Assembly: GCA_018661465.1 (NCBI GenBank) | Contig: JABJIC010000030.1 | Coordinates: 214,788-278,787 of the forward strand | Reading direction: 5' to 3' | From: Gammaproteobacteria bacterium | Lineage (GTDB): Bacteria; Pseudomonadota; Gammaproteobacteria; Pseudomonadales; Pseudohongiellaceae | DNA length: 64,000 nucleotides | Translations under genes and position numbers: made by a program | In this document: positions 52,960-62,258 of the stretch, in pieces | How the letters are laid out: the number at the start of each line of letters is the position of its first letter | Numbering within the stretch: position 1 is the stretch's first letter | Notes under the pieces: model-generated | Seen by the model: the letters and a program-made list of their open reading frames with translations, nothing else | What the model was told of the DNA's origin: nothing | Database searches by the model: none

Positions 52960-54642
52960 TCATGCGGTGAGTTGCTCAGCCAACCGCGACGCGTTGCGCA
53001 TAGCCAGTGTGAGAATAGTGATGGTGCAATTCTTGTGGGGGTTGGATACGAACACTCCACCATCCATAAGGTAAAGATTTTCTACATCCCAGGTTTGCCC
53101 CCACTGGTTACAGACTGAAGTTGCCGGATCGTCGCCCATTCGTGTGGTACCAACTTCATGAATGATCTGACCACCGGCTTCAATCGCATCTTCGGCAGTA
53201 CGATCGGGATTGTTGACGGTGCCTCCCATAGCCTCAATGATCTTCTTGCCCCACTCCAGACCATGGGCCACTTGATTGATTTCCTGCTCCGACCACTTCC
53301 AGTGGAATTTGAGCACCGGGATGCCCCATTGATCCACTGTCTCTTCATCGATTTCGCAGTAGCAATCATCGCTAACAAGCATTTCGCCGCGAAGGGATAA
53401 ACCAATGCTGGTGCCGTAGCTGGAACGGATTTCATCTTTAGCGTCCTTGCCGAAGCCATCGACTCTTCCGGCAACACCCATGCCGGGGGAGCTGAACCGG
53501 GCACCCACCTCAAAGTGATAGCCACGGCTGAAATTCAAGCTGCCGTCCTTTTGGCCTTCTCGATCCCACCAGGGAATGTAGAGATGATTACCGGTGTGGC
53601 CATCTTCATTGTATTTAGGGCGGTCACGTAAAGCAGGGATATAGCCACTAACTCCCGCACCGAGTGAATCCGTTAGATTGCGCCCGACCTGTCCACTGCT
53701 GTTCGCCAGACCATCGGGGAAGGTTTCGCTGCTGGAATTGAGTAACAGGCGAGCCGTCTCACAGGCGCTGGCAGCCAATATGATGTGATCTCCGTCGACT
53801 CTGACATCTGCACGGTTCGTTCGGTTTACGAAGGTGACGCCGGCAGCCTTGCCCGCTTCATCGAGATGAACTTCTTTTACCATGGCGTCAGTGACGATCT
53901 TCAGGTTACCGGTGTTCATTGCCCAGCGAAGGACTGAAGTTGTCGTTTGGAATGCCGCGCCAATTGAACAACCTCGCCCGCAAGGAGTAGCCCAGAAACA
54001 GGCCTCACGATCATCCTTCGGCTCGGTCAGAATGGCTCGGCGCATAGGTACAGCGGGTATGCCGAGCGACTCGCAAGCGGACTTCAACAACAACTCCATC
54101 ACCCGTGGTTTCGGTGGCGGTAGCAGCACTCCATCACTGGAACTGGGCGTGTCATCCAGGCCTGGATTGTCGCCGCAAACACCAACCAATTCTTCGCACT
54201 GGTCGTACCATGGAGAGATCTCGTCATAATCCACTGGCCAATCCGTGCCGACACCGTCTGTGCTGTAGGGTTTGAAATCCGCAGGTGTGAAACGCGGTAC
54301 CAGTCGTCCCCAGTGGTTGGTGCGACCACCTAGCATTCGAGCACGCCACCACATAAAGCGGCTGTCTGTTGCTTCGGTATAAGGTTCGCCAGGCACCTGC
54401 CAACCCCCATCTACGGTGGCATCGTAATAGCCGAAATTTTTATCTGAGGTACTGACCCCTCTCAAAGGCGCTTCATGACCTTGCTGAAACATGGGGGTTT
54501 CGCTAACAGGGTCGTAATCACGACCTGCTTCCAATAACAGGACTTTAACACCGGCCTGCGTAAGCACATGGGCCGCCATACCACCCCCGGCACCTGAGCC
54601 AACGATGATTACTTCGTATTCAAAACCTTCGAATGAGGCCAT
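52960..54642 (-). CDS. GMC-family flavoprotein oxidoreductase (gluconate 2-dehydrogenase/glucoside 3-dehydrogenase type)
   Basis: This 560-residue flavoenzyme has the FAD-binding VIIVGSGAGGGMAAHVL, RMLGGRTNHWGRLVPRF, and a C-terminal part with HEVGTTRMGDDPATSV (likely catalytic His) and NPHKNCTITILTLAMR. It has no signal of its own; the Tat subunit encoded just downstream should carry it across. It probably oxidises a sugar hydroxyl and passes electrons to a cytochrome. ATG 54642 has GGAGCGAGAG just upstream; 54693 adds 17 residues before the Rossmann start. The 3-keto-disaccharide hydrolase-like gene is divergent. Confidence 0.85.
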   Translation of the reverse strand: MASFEGFEYEVIIVGSGAGGGMAAHVLTQAGVKVLLLEAGRDYDPVSETPMFQQGHEAPLRGVSTSDKNFGYYDATVDGGWQVPGEPYTEATDSRFMWWRARMLGGRTNHWGRLVPRFTPADFKPYSTDGVGTDWPVDYDEISPWYDQCEELVGVCGDNPGLDDTPSSSDGVLLPPPKPRVMELLLKSACESLGIPAVPMRRAILTEPKDDREACFWATPCGRGCSIGAAFQTTTSVLRWAMNTGNLKIVTDAMVKEVHLDEAGKAAGVTFVNRTNRADVRVDGDHIILAASACETARLLLNSSSETFPDGLANSSGQVGRNLTDSLGAGVSGYIPALRDRPKYNEDGHTGNHLYIPWWDREGQKDGSLNFSRGYHFEVGARFSSPGMGVAGRVDGFGKDAKDEIRSSYGTSIGLSLRGEMLVSDDCYCEIDEETVDQWGIPVLKFHWKWSEQEINQVAHGLEWGKKIIEAMGGTVNNPDRTAEDAIEAGGQIIHEVGTTRMGDDPATSVCNQWGQTWDVENLYLMDGGVFVSNPHKNCTITILTLAMRNASRLAEQLTA

Positions 54643-54808
54643 TCTCTCGCTCCGGACTTTTGGATGTCGACAGCGGCTAGCACTTGCCTTCAATGGCCGC
54701 TTCTACTTAATTGTTCGAAATAATATAGTAAACTCTGGTCTAAGTAATCCATTGGGTCTCATCACTCAATGGAGTTTTGCTATCCAATACTCAGGGAACC
54801 CATGAGTC

Positions 54809-55543
54809 ATGAATCAATTAAATTCCATACTGACAGCCGGGCTGCTCCTTAGTGCCACCGTCACAGCGGCAGATGCTGCTGAAATCAACCAGTTAAGCGA
54901 AACGGAAAAGGCCGAAGGCTGGCGCCTGCTGTTTGATGGGGAATCGACCAGCGGGTGGAAGGGATATAAGCGAGACGATGCTCCCGGAACCTGGGAAGTT
55001 ATAGATGGCGCCCTTTTAATGAACGGTGCCGAGAGAGATCGTGACCGCGGTGACTTGCTGTTTGGCCAGCAGTTTGGTGACTTTCATTTGAAGCTGGAGT
55101 GGAAGATTTCCGAAGGAGGGAATTCAGGCATTTTCTACCGTGGCATTGAAGCCCCTGAATTAAATGTGATCTACCAGTCCGCACCGGAGATGCAGGTATT
55201 GGACAACGACCGTCACCCGGATGCCAAAATGGGCGTAGATGGTAATCGTACGGCGGGATCCTTATATGACCTGATCCCGCCTCGCCTCCAAAACACCCGG
55301 CCGGTCGGAGAATGGAATAGCGCGGAGATTCGCATCGAGGATGGGCAGGTACAGCACTTTCAAAACGGCGAGAAGGTAGTTGAGTTTCAGCTGGGCACGC
55401 AGGACTGGCGTGAACTGGTAGCAGGGAGCAAATTCCCAGGCCTGAACCCCACATGGGTCGATGTTCCCACACGGGGCTATATTGGTTTGCAAGACCATAA
55501 CGACAATGTTTGGTATCGCAACATCAAACTTAAAGAACTGTGA
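54809..55543 (+). CDS. 3-keto-disaccharide hydrolase-like (DUF1080) exported protein
   Basis: This 244-residue protein has a signal peptide ending near ADAAE. The DUF1080 jelly-roll fold is clear from EGWRLLFDGESTSGWKGYK, FHLKLEWKISEGGNSGIFYRG, APEMQVLDNDRHPDAK and GYIGLQDHNDNVWYRNIKL. Members of this family hydrolyse 3-keto glycosides made by GMC-type dehydrogenases. The divergent G3DH-like pair supports such a pathway here. An acidic-metal site may include E in PEMQVLDND and H in LQDHND. Confidence 0.82.
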   Translation: MNQLNSILTAGLLLSATVTAADAAEINQLSETEKAEGWRLLFDGESTSGWKGYKRDDAPGTWEVIDGALLMNGAERDRDRGDLLFGQQFGDFHLKLEWKISEGGNSGIFYRGIEAPELNVIYQSAPEMQVLDNDRHPDAKMGVDGNRTAGSLYDLIPPRLQNTRPVGEWNSAEIRIEDGQVQHFQNGEKVVEFQLGTQDWRELVAGSKFPGLNPTWVDVPTRGYIGLQDHNDNVWYRNIKLKEL

Positions 55544-55767
55544 TCCCTTTGATTAGTTATTGCTTCCAAGATCAGTACGATGAGCTGCAGATGGAAGACA
55601 TTACGGCTTATGCTGTTAAGTTATGAGTGTCCCCTTCGTGTCTCAGGCGTTGGCAGATGCCTAGTAAGCCAGCAAGTTTTGAAAGAGGAATTGTTGGGTA
55701 TTTGAAACAACAACTGAAACCATTTTTAAGCTATCGACCGATCAGACTTAAGGGTCCGATTCAAAAT

Positions 55768-56631
55768 ATGAATACAATTTCGCGCAAAGAAATCTGGCTT
55801 TTCCTGCTACTGACTCTGAGCTCCTGTAGTGTCATCAATTCCAACTCTTCCATCAACGTGATGACTTTTAATATTCGCTACAATACTGCGAATGACGGAG
55901 AGCATGCCTGGCCTAACCGTAAGGAAAATGTAGCCAGTGTTATCCGCTTCCATGAAGCTGACATAGTGGGCATGCAAGAAGCACTTCGCGGCCAAATAGA
56001 CGATTTGCAAAACTTGCTGCCGGGCTACAGCTGGATTGGTGTGGGTAGGGACGATGGCGAAAATAGGGGAGAGTTTTCTCCAATTTTTTACAAGCAAGAT
56101 AGATTCGAAATTTTAAACAATGGCACATTCTGGCTTTCTGAAACCCCAGAGATTGTTGGAAGTAAAAGTTGGGATGCAGCAATAACCCGTATAGCAAATT
56201 GGGTTGTGCTGGAGGATCTTCAATCCCGAGAGCAGTTTCTGATGCTAAACACACATTTCGATCATCGGGGTGAGCTGGCAAGAACTAACAGTGCAATGCT
56301 AATTGCAGAACGAGTAAATGAATTGTCTGGTGGCCGGCCGGTAATTATTACAGGTGATTTCAATGTGCCTCCAAGCGCGAATGCCTATAGCACAATGACC
56401 AAGGTTTTTGCTGACAGCTATTTCAAATCATTTGCTCCGCCCCATGGACCGGAAGGAACGTTCGGAGGATTTGTGGTAGGTGCCGCAACAAATGAACGCC
56501 GTATCGATTACGTGTTTGTCTCTGAATCTGTTGAAGTGCTGCGCTATGCGGCCCTAAGTGATCAGTGGAATGGTTCTTACCCCTCTGATCATTTGCCTGT
56601 GTTGACTGAAGTGAAATTTGAGAAACTCTAA
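55768..56631 (+). CDS. Lipoprotein endonuclease/exonuclease/phosphatase (EEP) family hydrolase
   Basis: This 287-residue protein has lipobox LSSC near residue 20. EEP-fold motifs are VMTFNIRYNTAND, ADIVGMQEALR (catalytic Glu), THFDHRGELAR, ITGDFNVPPSA (Asp-x-Asn), RIDYVFVS and PSDHLPVL (Asp-His). It may be a phosphodiesterase or nuclease at the envelope; sphingomyelinase- and DNase-like enzymes share these motifs. The ATG at 55768 starts the lipoprotein signal; the longer frame from 55627 has no SD and a basic non-signal leader. Confidence 0.8.
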   Translation: MNTISRKEIWLFLLLTLSSCSVINSNSSINVMTFNIRYNTANDGEHAWPNRKENVASVIRFHEADIVGMQEALRGQIDDLQNLLPGYSWIGVGRDDGENRGEFSPIFYKQDRFEILNNGTFWLSETPEIVGSKSWDAAITRIANWVVLEDLQSREQFLMLNTHFDHRGELARTNSAMLIAERVNELSGGRPVIITGDFNVPPSANAYSTMTKVFADSYFKSFAPPHGPEGTFGGFVVGAATNERRIDYVFVSESVEVLRYAALSDQWNGSYPSDHLPVLTEVKFEKL

Positions 56632-56675
56632 CTCCTTTTTTCTTCGTTCTGTCCTGGATTTATCATCGAGAAAAT

Positions 56676-57050
56676 CTAGCTTGACGGTCTTTCAACATGG
56701 AATAGCTTGGTGTAGATGCTCCAATTATCTCCCTCTTTTAAGAAGGATAAGGTGTCGACGAATGTCTTTCCCAGATAGTCATCCCGTACCCTGGCTACAG
56801 CTGTACTGCCAGCGATCTCAATTGACAGGATTTCCGCGGGGAGCATCTCACCTTTTTCTTTTGGTGAGGGCGATTGGCTGCCAACCAGGCTGGCGAAATC
56901 GCTCACCGACATTTCCTTTAGGTTGCCATCCACATAGCCAGTGATTTTAGCGCTGGGGTGGAATGCTTGATGGACCTTGTCGGTGCTTGATTCCAACATG
57001 CAGTCAAAATAGATTTGAATAGTGTTTCTTATTTGATTCTCTTCACTCAT
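56676..57050 (-). CDS. SnoaL/NTF2-like protein
   Basis: This 124-residue cytoplasmic protein has the cone-shaped NTF2-like fold pattern: NTIQIYFDCMLESSTDKVHQ, then KITGYVDGNLKEMSVSDFA and ending DNWSIYTKLFHVERPSS. SnoaL-like and putative lumazine-binding proteins include isomerases and small-molecule binders. The aminotransferase gene lies 36 nt upstream on the same strand, so they are co-transcribed. Confidence 0.75.
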   Translation of the reverse strand: MSEENQIRNTIQIYFDCMLESSTDKVHQAFHPSAKITGYVDGNLKEMSVSDFASLVGSQSPSPKEKGEMLPAEILSIEIAGSTAVARVRDDYLGKTFVDTLSFLKEGDNWSIYTKLFHVERPSS

Positions 57051-57086
57051 TTGTGAATCTCCAAATTTTAAGTTATCGAATAGGGG

Positions 57087-58457
57087 TTAACTGACTAAAT
57101 CCGGCGTAACTTCCTTGAGTATCGGGTGGATTTCGATGAACCCTTCTCGCATTGCGGCAAGTGCAGTGTCAATATCGTTCTGGGATAGAGGAGTTGATAT
57201 TTTCAGCGCCATCAAATTTTCTAGTGTTCGTACTCCTTTGTTCATCAAAGAGCGCCGATATAATGCCATGGCTTGCCCCAGCCCAGGAGCATTTGCATTG
57301 GTCGCATAGACTACCGGGTCAACTATTTCCACATCGGTGGTTAAGTGCACACTCTGATGATTGCCGTAACCGATAACTTGGCCTCGGATGCCCACGTCAT
57401 CAAGTATGCTTTTAATACCTGTTGCCAATATCTCCCCATTAGCATTAATTCGCGCGATTTCATCGGCCGTCATGATATTGAGACAGGCAGTGCTGGCCGC
57501 GACACTCATCGGATCGCCGGTGTGTGCTGCGATTGCCGCGATTCGAACCTGCTCTTTCTGGCTGAATAATTTCATAATGTCATCACGCCCACCAATGAGC
57601 CCCATCGGCAAACCGCCGCCTATGCCTTTGCCATAACAACACATATCTGGCTCTACGTTATATAGGTCGCCGGTGCCGCCGTGAGCGAGCCAGAAATTTA
57701 CGATCTCATCAAAGATGAGAACGATGCCATATTTGGTGCATGTCTCTCGCAAGAAGCTAAGGTATCCATCTTTTGGTGCAATGGTGCCACCGCTCTGCAA
57801 GCCCTCGGTGAGTACCGCCGCTATATCATCCTTATTCTCGCGCAGTACTTTTTCTGTTCCTTCTTTATCGTTCCAGTGCATCATGAGCACATTGTCTAAA
57901 GTATTCTTCGGTAATCCGCGAAAGCCATTGGGCATTCTGGGGTTTGGCGGGACGGCGAGAGCATCGTCATAGGTGCCGTTATATCCGCCTCTAATCTTCA
58001 CGATCTTATCGCGGCCGGTATAGGCTCTTGCGGCACGAATTGCCCACATGAAGGATTGTGAACCGCCCAGGGTAAACCATATTTTGTCAACAGAGGGCAC
58101 ACGCTTAACCATCATCTCCGCTAATTTGTCTCTGCCGGTCTCCGGCTGAAACGAAACTAAGCCTTTAGGCACTTGCGCCTGAACCGCCTCCGCAATTTTT
58201 GGATGATTGTGACCCATGATGCAGGTCATACCCATGACGAGGTCGATATAGCGATTGCCATCAACATCGAATATGTAGCTGCCGTCTACACGATCACCAT
58301 AGGGGGGGTAGGTGCCGGTAGAATGAGATCTCAATGCTCCGCCGGGCACATACTGTTCTGCTTTCTCGCATAACTCCCGAGACTTGGGAGTTTTACTGCG
58401 CCAAATTGCTTCAACTTCATTCTCATATTTAGTGAGAAGTTCTTCTCCTTTTGACAT
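57087..58457 (-). CDS. Class III (glutamate-1-semialdehyde aminomutase-like) aminotransferase
   Basis: This 456-residue PLP enzyme has GSQSFMWAIRAARAYTGRDK, LIFDEIVNFWLAHGG (the Asp that binds the PLP nitrogen) and MCCYGKGIGGGLPMGLIGG with the probable Schiff-base Lys. The N-terminal PGGALRSHSTGTYPP and GNRYIDLVMGMTCIMGHNHP are typical of HemL-like aminomutases, but it is not embedded with haem genes and is likely a catabolic or biosynthetic transaminase. It is followed by the SnoaL-like gene and is divergent from the symporter gene. Confidence 0.85.
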   Translation of the reverse strand: MSKGEELLTKYENEVEAIWRSKTPKSRELCEKAEQYVPGGALRSHSTGTYPPYGDRVDGSYIFDVDGNRYIDLVMGMTCIMGHNHPKIAEAVQAQVPKGLVSFQPETGRDKLAEMMVKRVPSVDKIWFTLGGSQSFMWAIRAARAYTGRDKIVKIRGGYNGTYDDALAVPPNPRMPNGFRGLPKNTLDNVLMMHWNDKEGTEKVLRENKDDIAAVLTEGLQSGGTIAPKDGYLSFLRETCTKYGIVLIFDEIVNFWLAHGGTGDLYNVEPDMCCYGKGIGGGLPMGLIGGRDDIMKLFSQKEQVRIAAIAAHTGDPMSVAASTACLNIMTADEIARINANGEILATGIKSILDDVGIRGQVIGYGNHQSVHLTTDVEIVDPVVYATNANAPGLGQAMALYRRSLMNKGVRTLENLMALKISTPLSQNDIDTALAAMREGFIEIHPILKEVTPDLVS

Positions 58458-58761
58458 GATTCAGTCTCTCTCTTTCAATTTTCGTGCGTCCAAATTAACA
58501 GGAGTATAAGTGCTAGATGATAACAGTTAGTGAATTGCATAACAGGTCTACTCAACCCTGAAGAGCCGGATTTTACCGAATACTTCTCAGTATGCTTTTA
58601 CTTATCTCGCCATACCTGCACTCAGTAACGCGGCTAGTCTATTGCGAGATTTGCGTGCTAGTATCGTTGCCAATTGTGAATGGCTAGCATTTTTTTAAAA
58701 CTTTTTGTAAGACACTATTTGTACGACTAAATAATAGTAAGCACAAAGGAGTAGCATTGAA
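58458..58761. other. Divergent intergenic region
   Basis: About 300 nt between the leftward aminotransferase and the rightward symporter genes. It is AT-rich near 58680-58740. It should hold both promoters. No gene, hairpin or repeat was identified. Confidence 0.35.
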
Positions 58762-60267
58762 GTGACTGAGAATCGTAGTGACGAAACTATCCAGGATAAG
58801 GTTCCTGTTACTTTAGCTGGAAAACTGTCTTTTGGTGTGGGTACCGTTGGAGAGGCGATATTTGGCGGCCTCTTTGGCGGCTTCATCATGATCTTTTACA
58901 ACCAGGCTATAGGGCTGTCCAATACACTTATCGGTACGGCAGTTATGTTGGCCTTAATTGGAGATGCTATTTCTGACCCGGTTATCGGAATCATGTCCGA
59001 CCGTTGGCGATCTAAATATGGACGTCGCCATCCTTTTATAATTGCGGCGCCTATTCCTATGGTACTGTCGATTTACTGTATTTTTAATCCTCCGGAGTCG
59101 CTGATTGCAGGTGCCGAGGGCCCCACACAAATGGGTCTGTTTGCCTGGCTTTGCGTTTGGACTATTCTCAGTCGTATATTTTTGACGCTTTACCATGTGC
59201 CTCATTTGGCACTCGGTGGCGAGATGAGCAAGGATCAACATACCCGCTCTCAACTTTTTAGTTTCAACACCTTTTTTAGTTTTGGAACACTTGCTATTTT
59301 TTCCTTTGCTGCTTTTCGAGTTTTCTTCGCCGGTGAGCGAGTACGGGAATCTGATGGTGAGTTGGTGCCGGGTCATCTGGATGCCGCTGCCTACGACCCG
59401 TTGATTTTCACCGCCGCTGTAATTATATTGTTTGCCATTTGGGCTAGTGTCGCCGGTACTTGGCGTTACATCCCTAATCTGTCCGCTCCATCTCCCAATG
59501 CGCAGCGCTTGTCCCCGATAACACTGATTAAGTTTATTTTGAGAACTCTTAACAATCGCAACTACCTGGTGATTGTGATCGGTTATTTTTTCTTTATGTT
59601 GACCAGCGGTATATTCGATACAGTGGAGTTATTCATATTCACTTACTACTGGGAATTAATACCCGAACAAATAGGATGGATGAGATTGGTGGGCGCACCA
59701 TCGGCCATGGGAGGAGCACTGCTGGCGCCCATACTGATGCAAAAATTTGACCGAAAACCGGTGATGATGTATTCCATTGTTGGTGCGGTACTCTTCGCGC
59801 AATTGGCCGTTGACTTGCGCCTGCTTGGTTTTATGGTTGGAAACGACAGTCCGGCACTGTTACCTATTCTGCTCATAATGCGTGCTGGATTCGCAGGCTC
59901 TCTGGGTGTGATTACGGTTGTAACCTTGTCAATGATCGGCGACATCATTGATGAGAATGAACTTCGTACTGGAGGCAGGGAAGAGGGACTCTATTATTCG
60001 GCTAGAGCCTTCTTCGCCAAGGCATCAAATTCGTTCGGCATCTTCTTTGCGGGCATACTATTGGATACTTATATTCGCATGCCGACAGGCGCGATACCGG
60101 GCGAGCTTGAGAGTGATATTTTGCTCCGCCTTGGTATTGTTGCCGGGCCAGTAATGGCAATGGCGGCGGTTGTTGCTGTCTTTATTTACAGCAAGTATGA
60201 CCTTAATCGGGCGCGGCATCAGGAAATCATCGGCTTACTGAAGGACAAGAGACAGTCAGATGAGTAG
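58762..60267 (+). CDS. MFS sugar/cation symporter (GPH family)
   Basis: This 501-residue membrane protein has 12 predicted helices. The GPH signs are GDAISDPVIGIMSDRWRS and KYGRRHPFI in the first loop, and LYHVPHLALGGEMSKD in the middle. The family moves sugars, glucuronides or similar compounds with sodium or protons. It is followed by VOC and SDR genes and precedes a CE15-like esterase, so uronic acid or aromatic uptake is possible (inference). GTG 58762 is the start, after AAAGGAGT. Confidence 0.85.
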   Translation: MTENRSDETIQDKVPVTLAGKLSFGVGTVGEAIFGGLFGGFIMIFYNQAIGLSNTLIGTAVMLALIGDAISDPVIGIMSDRWRSKYGRRHPFIIAAPIPMVLSIYCIFNPPESLIAGAEGPTQMGLFAWLCVWTILSRIFLTLYHVPHLALGGEMSKDQHTRSQLFSFNTFFSFGTLAIFSFAAFRVFFAGERVRESDGELVPGHLDAAAYDPLIFTAAVIILFAIWASVAGTWRYIPNLSAPSPNAQRLSPITLIKFILRTLNNRNYLVIVIGYFFFMLTSGIFDTVELFIFTYYWELIPEQIGWMRLVGAPSAMGGALLAPILMQKFDRKPVMMYSIVGAVLFAQLAVDLRLLGFMVGNDSPALLPILLIMRAGFAGSLGVITVVTLSMIGDIIDENELRTGGREEGLYYSARAFFAKASNSFGIFFAGILLDTYIRMPTGAIPGELESDILLRLGIVAGPVMAMAAVVAVFIYSKYDLNRARHQEIIGLLKDKRQSDE

Positions 60268-60329
60268 GGCAGTGTGCTTGACTCGTCACCTGGCTAAGTA
60301 TTACCAAATAATTAGCAGGAGCAAATGGA

Positions 60330-61262
60330 TTGTCTAAGTCATCTACAGTTATTGGATTGAATCATGTCAGCCTCTCGGTGAGCGATCTAGAGGCATCGCT
60401 TGCTCTTTACAGCAAGGCTGCATTGCTTCAAATAGATCGCAGCAAACGATTGGGCAATGTCGCCGCCGAGGCGGCAAGCGGGTTCAATAATGCGCCGGTG
60501 GGTAGAGCCGTGCTGGCGGGAAGTAACGGTCATCTCGAGCTTTCTCAATATGAGCCATCGCTTGCTGGCCCCGCTGAAGAGCTAGCAGTGAGCGGGCCGG
60601 GCATTACCCATGTTTGTTTTCAATCTCCTACATCACAAGATATCTATGGTCGTTTCAGAGAGGCTGGTGCAAGTTCAGTCACCAGGGGAAATGCGCCGGT
60701 GGATTTGGGGGGTTACGGTGTGTACTACGCTTACGAACGCGACACCGATGGCATTATGTTTGAAACAGAACATTTGGATCAGCCTCATTTTGAGGGGCCC
60801 ATCTGGCTTTCCCATGTGGCGCTTGTTACACCGGATATCGATCGGCTTGCTGATTTTTATCAGAACTTGATAGGATTCGAACCAACGCGAAGAAACGATA
60901 CGGTCACCGGCCCCAGGTTTGATGAAGTGGCTGACTATGACGGCACATTTATCCGAGGGGCGTGGTTTAGTATGCGCAATATGCAAATTGAGCTTTGGCA
61001 ATTTATTAATCCGCAAACACCAGAAGCAGGGGAACCCATTCCTTTCGAGAAGATTGGCTATAACAAATTTGCCTTTGAGGTCTCAGATATCCAAAGCGAT
61101 TATCAACGACTTGTTGAAGCCGGTGTGGAGTTTTTGTCAGAACCAGTTCAAACCGAGGAGTCATCAGAGGTCTTTGGCAGAGACCCCGATGGCAATTTGT
61201 TTAGCCTGATTCAGCCAGCAGCTGATTCAGGAAATAGCATCATGGCTCTGAAGGCGCGATGA
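60330..61262 (+). CDS. VOC-family (extradiol-dioxygenase-like) protein with two domains
   Basis: This 310-residue protein has two VOC beta-alpha-beta modules: GLNHVSLSVSDLEASLALY at the start and LSHVALVTPDIDRLADFYQN in the second half. Possible metal ligands are the His of HVAL, the Glu of QIELWQF and a late Glu in ELSQYEP-like positions. It may be a glyoxalase or ring-cleaving dioxygenase. The start is TTG 60330 behind AGGAGCAAA; no ATG fits the frame. It lies 62 nt after the symporter gene and is probably co-transcribed. Confidence 0.75.
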   Translation: MSKSSTVIGLNHVSLSVSDLEASLALYSKAALLQIDRSKRLGNVAAEAASGFNNAPVGRAVLAGSNGHLELSQYEPSLAGPAEELAVSGPGITHVCFQSPTSQDIYGRFREAGASSVTRGNAPVDLGGYGVYYAYERDTDGIMFETEHLDQPHFEGPIWLSHVALVTPDIDRLADFYQNLIGFEPTRRNDTVTGPRFDEVADYDGTFIRGAWFSMRNMQIELWQFINPQTPEAGEPIPFEKIGYNKFAFEVSDIQSDYQRLVEAGVEFLSEPVQTEESSEVFGRDPDGNLFSLIQPAADSGNSIMALKAR

Positions 61263-61296
61263 GAAGGACGTTGAGACAATTATTGTTGTGAGCTAA

Positions 61297-62103
61297 TTAG
61301 CTGTTATGTTGCGTGATCAGTTCATCACGAATCTCTTCAGCAGTTTCTTTTCTTTTGGTGCGTTCTTCCAGGTCTGTAGGTACATACCAGTGAACCTTGT
61401 CCCCGTGATAAGCATTCCACACAGCCTCTGCAACTTCAGTTGGCTGAATAGTCCGAAGGAAATCGGTTCGCTCGGTGTTGCTTTTCGGGACTTTCTCGTA
61501 GGTTGAATCCGCTTCTCCTTCGACGTAGCGGGTGCTCTCCCACAGTGGTGTGTCGATAATGCCTGGTAGCACGTCCGATGCCCTGCTGCCATAGCGTGCC
61601 ATCTCAATGCTCATTGACTGAGTAAAGCCTTTTACTGCATGTTTGGTCGCGCCATAGACTGCCATGCCTGGACTGCTCTGAATCGCGGCAGAGGATGCCG
61701 TATTAAAACAGAGTGAATTCTCGGTTTGTTTTAGCAGAGGCAAGGCGGCATGTGTCCCATTCAATACGCCTATCAAGTTCACATTGACGATGTCAATGAT
61801 CTTGTCGAAAGGCACGTCATCAAAATATCCGCCAGAGGTGATGCCGGCGTTGTTGAACATGAGATCCAAGCGGCCATCAGACTGTTCTGAAAACTCGCCC
61901 ATGGCAGTATCGAAGGCAGCTTTATCCCGCACGTCCAGGACTCCGATCAGACAATGTTCTCCCAAGTCTTTTTGAAGTCCTTCGAGTGCATTGGCATTCA
62001 AGTCATAGCAGCCAACCAGCCAGCCTTTTGCATGGAATAATTCTGCAGTGGCACGGCCAATACCGCTGGCCGCACCAGTGATGAAAATAGATTTTTGTTG
62101 CAT
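61297..62103 (-). CDS. Short-chain dehydrogenase/reductase
   Basis: This 268-residue cytoplasmic enzyme has the cofactor motif TGAASGIGRATAEL, the N-A-G site FNNAGITSGG, catalytic Ser in TASSAAIQSS and an intact YGATKHAVKG (Tyr-x3-Lys). It uses NAD(P) to oxidise or reduce an alcohol or ketone; substrate unknown. ATG 62103 begins the Rossmann strand directly; 62157 adds 18 residues of no obvious role. It lies opposite to the esterase gene. Confidence 0.85.
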   Translation of the reverse strand: MQQKSIFITGAASGIGRATAELFHAKGWLVGCYDLNANALEGLQKDLGEHCLIGVLDVRDKAAFDTAMGEFSEQSDGRLDLMFNNAGITSGGYFDDVPFDKIIDIVNVNLIGVLNGTHAALPLLKQTENSLCFNTASSAAIQSSPGMAVYGATKHAVKGFTQSMSIEMARYGSRASDVLPGIIDTPLWESTRYVEGEADSTYEKVPKSNTERTDFLRTIQPTEVAEAVWNAYHGDKVHWYVPTDLEERTKRKETAEEIRDELITQHNS

Positions 62104-62258
62104 GAAATTTTCGTGCCTTTTCAAGGAAATTTGATCTGACTGTTCAGGGCTAAGCATAAAGGGGCATGAAGTGATAATACAATAGGCTATGAATGGATTG
62201 TTCCGTCTTGAGGAAAAAGATACTATCCATAGCCTAACAATCAGAAAAGCTGGTAGCT

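Noticed and set aside
52943..53063. N-terminal extension of the GMC small subunit
   Set aside because: It would overlap the GMC gene and push the twin-arginine signal 50 residues inside.
57087..58457. Assignment as hemL of haem synthesis
   Set aside because: The motifs fit the wider class III family, but the context (SnoaL, symporter, VOC) is not haem-related, so no gene symbol is given.
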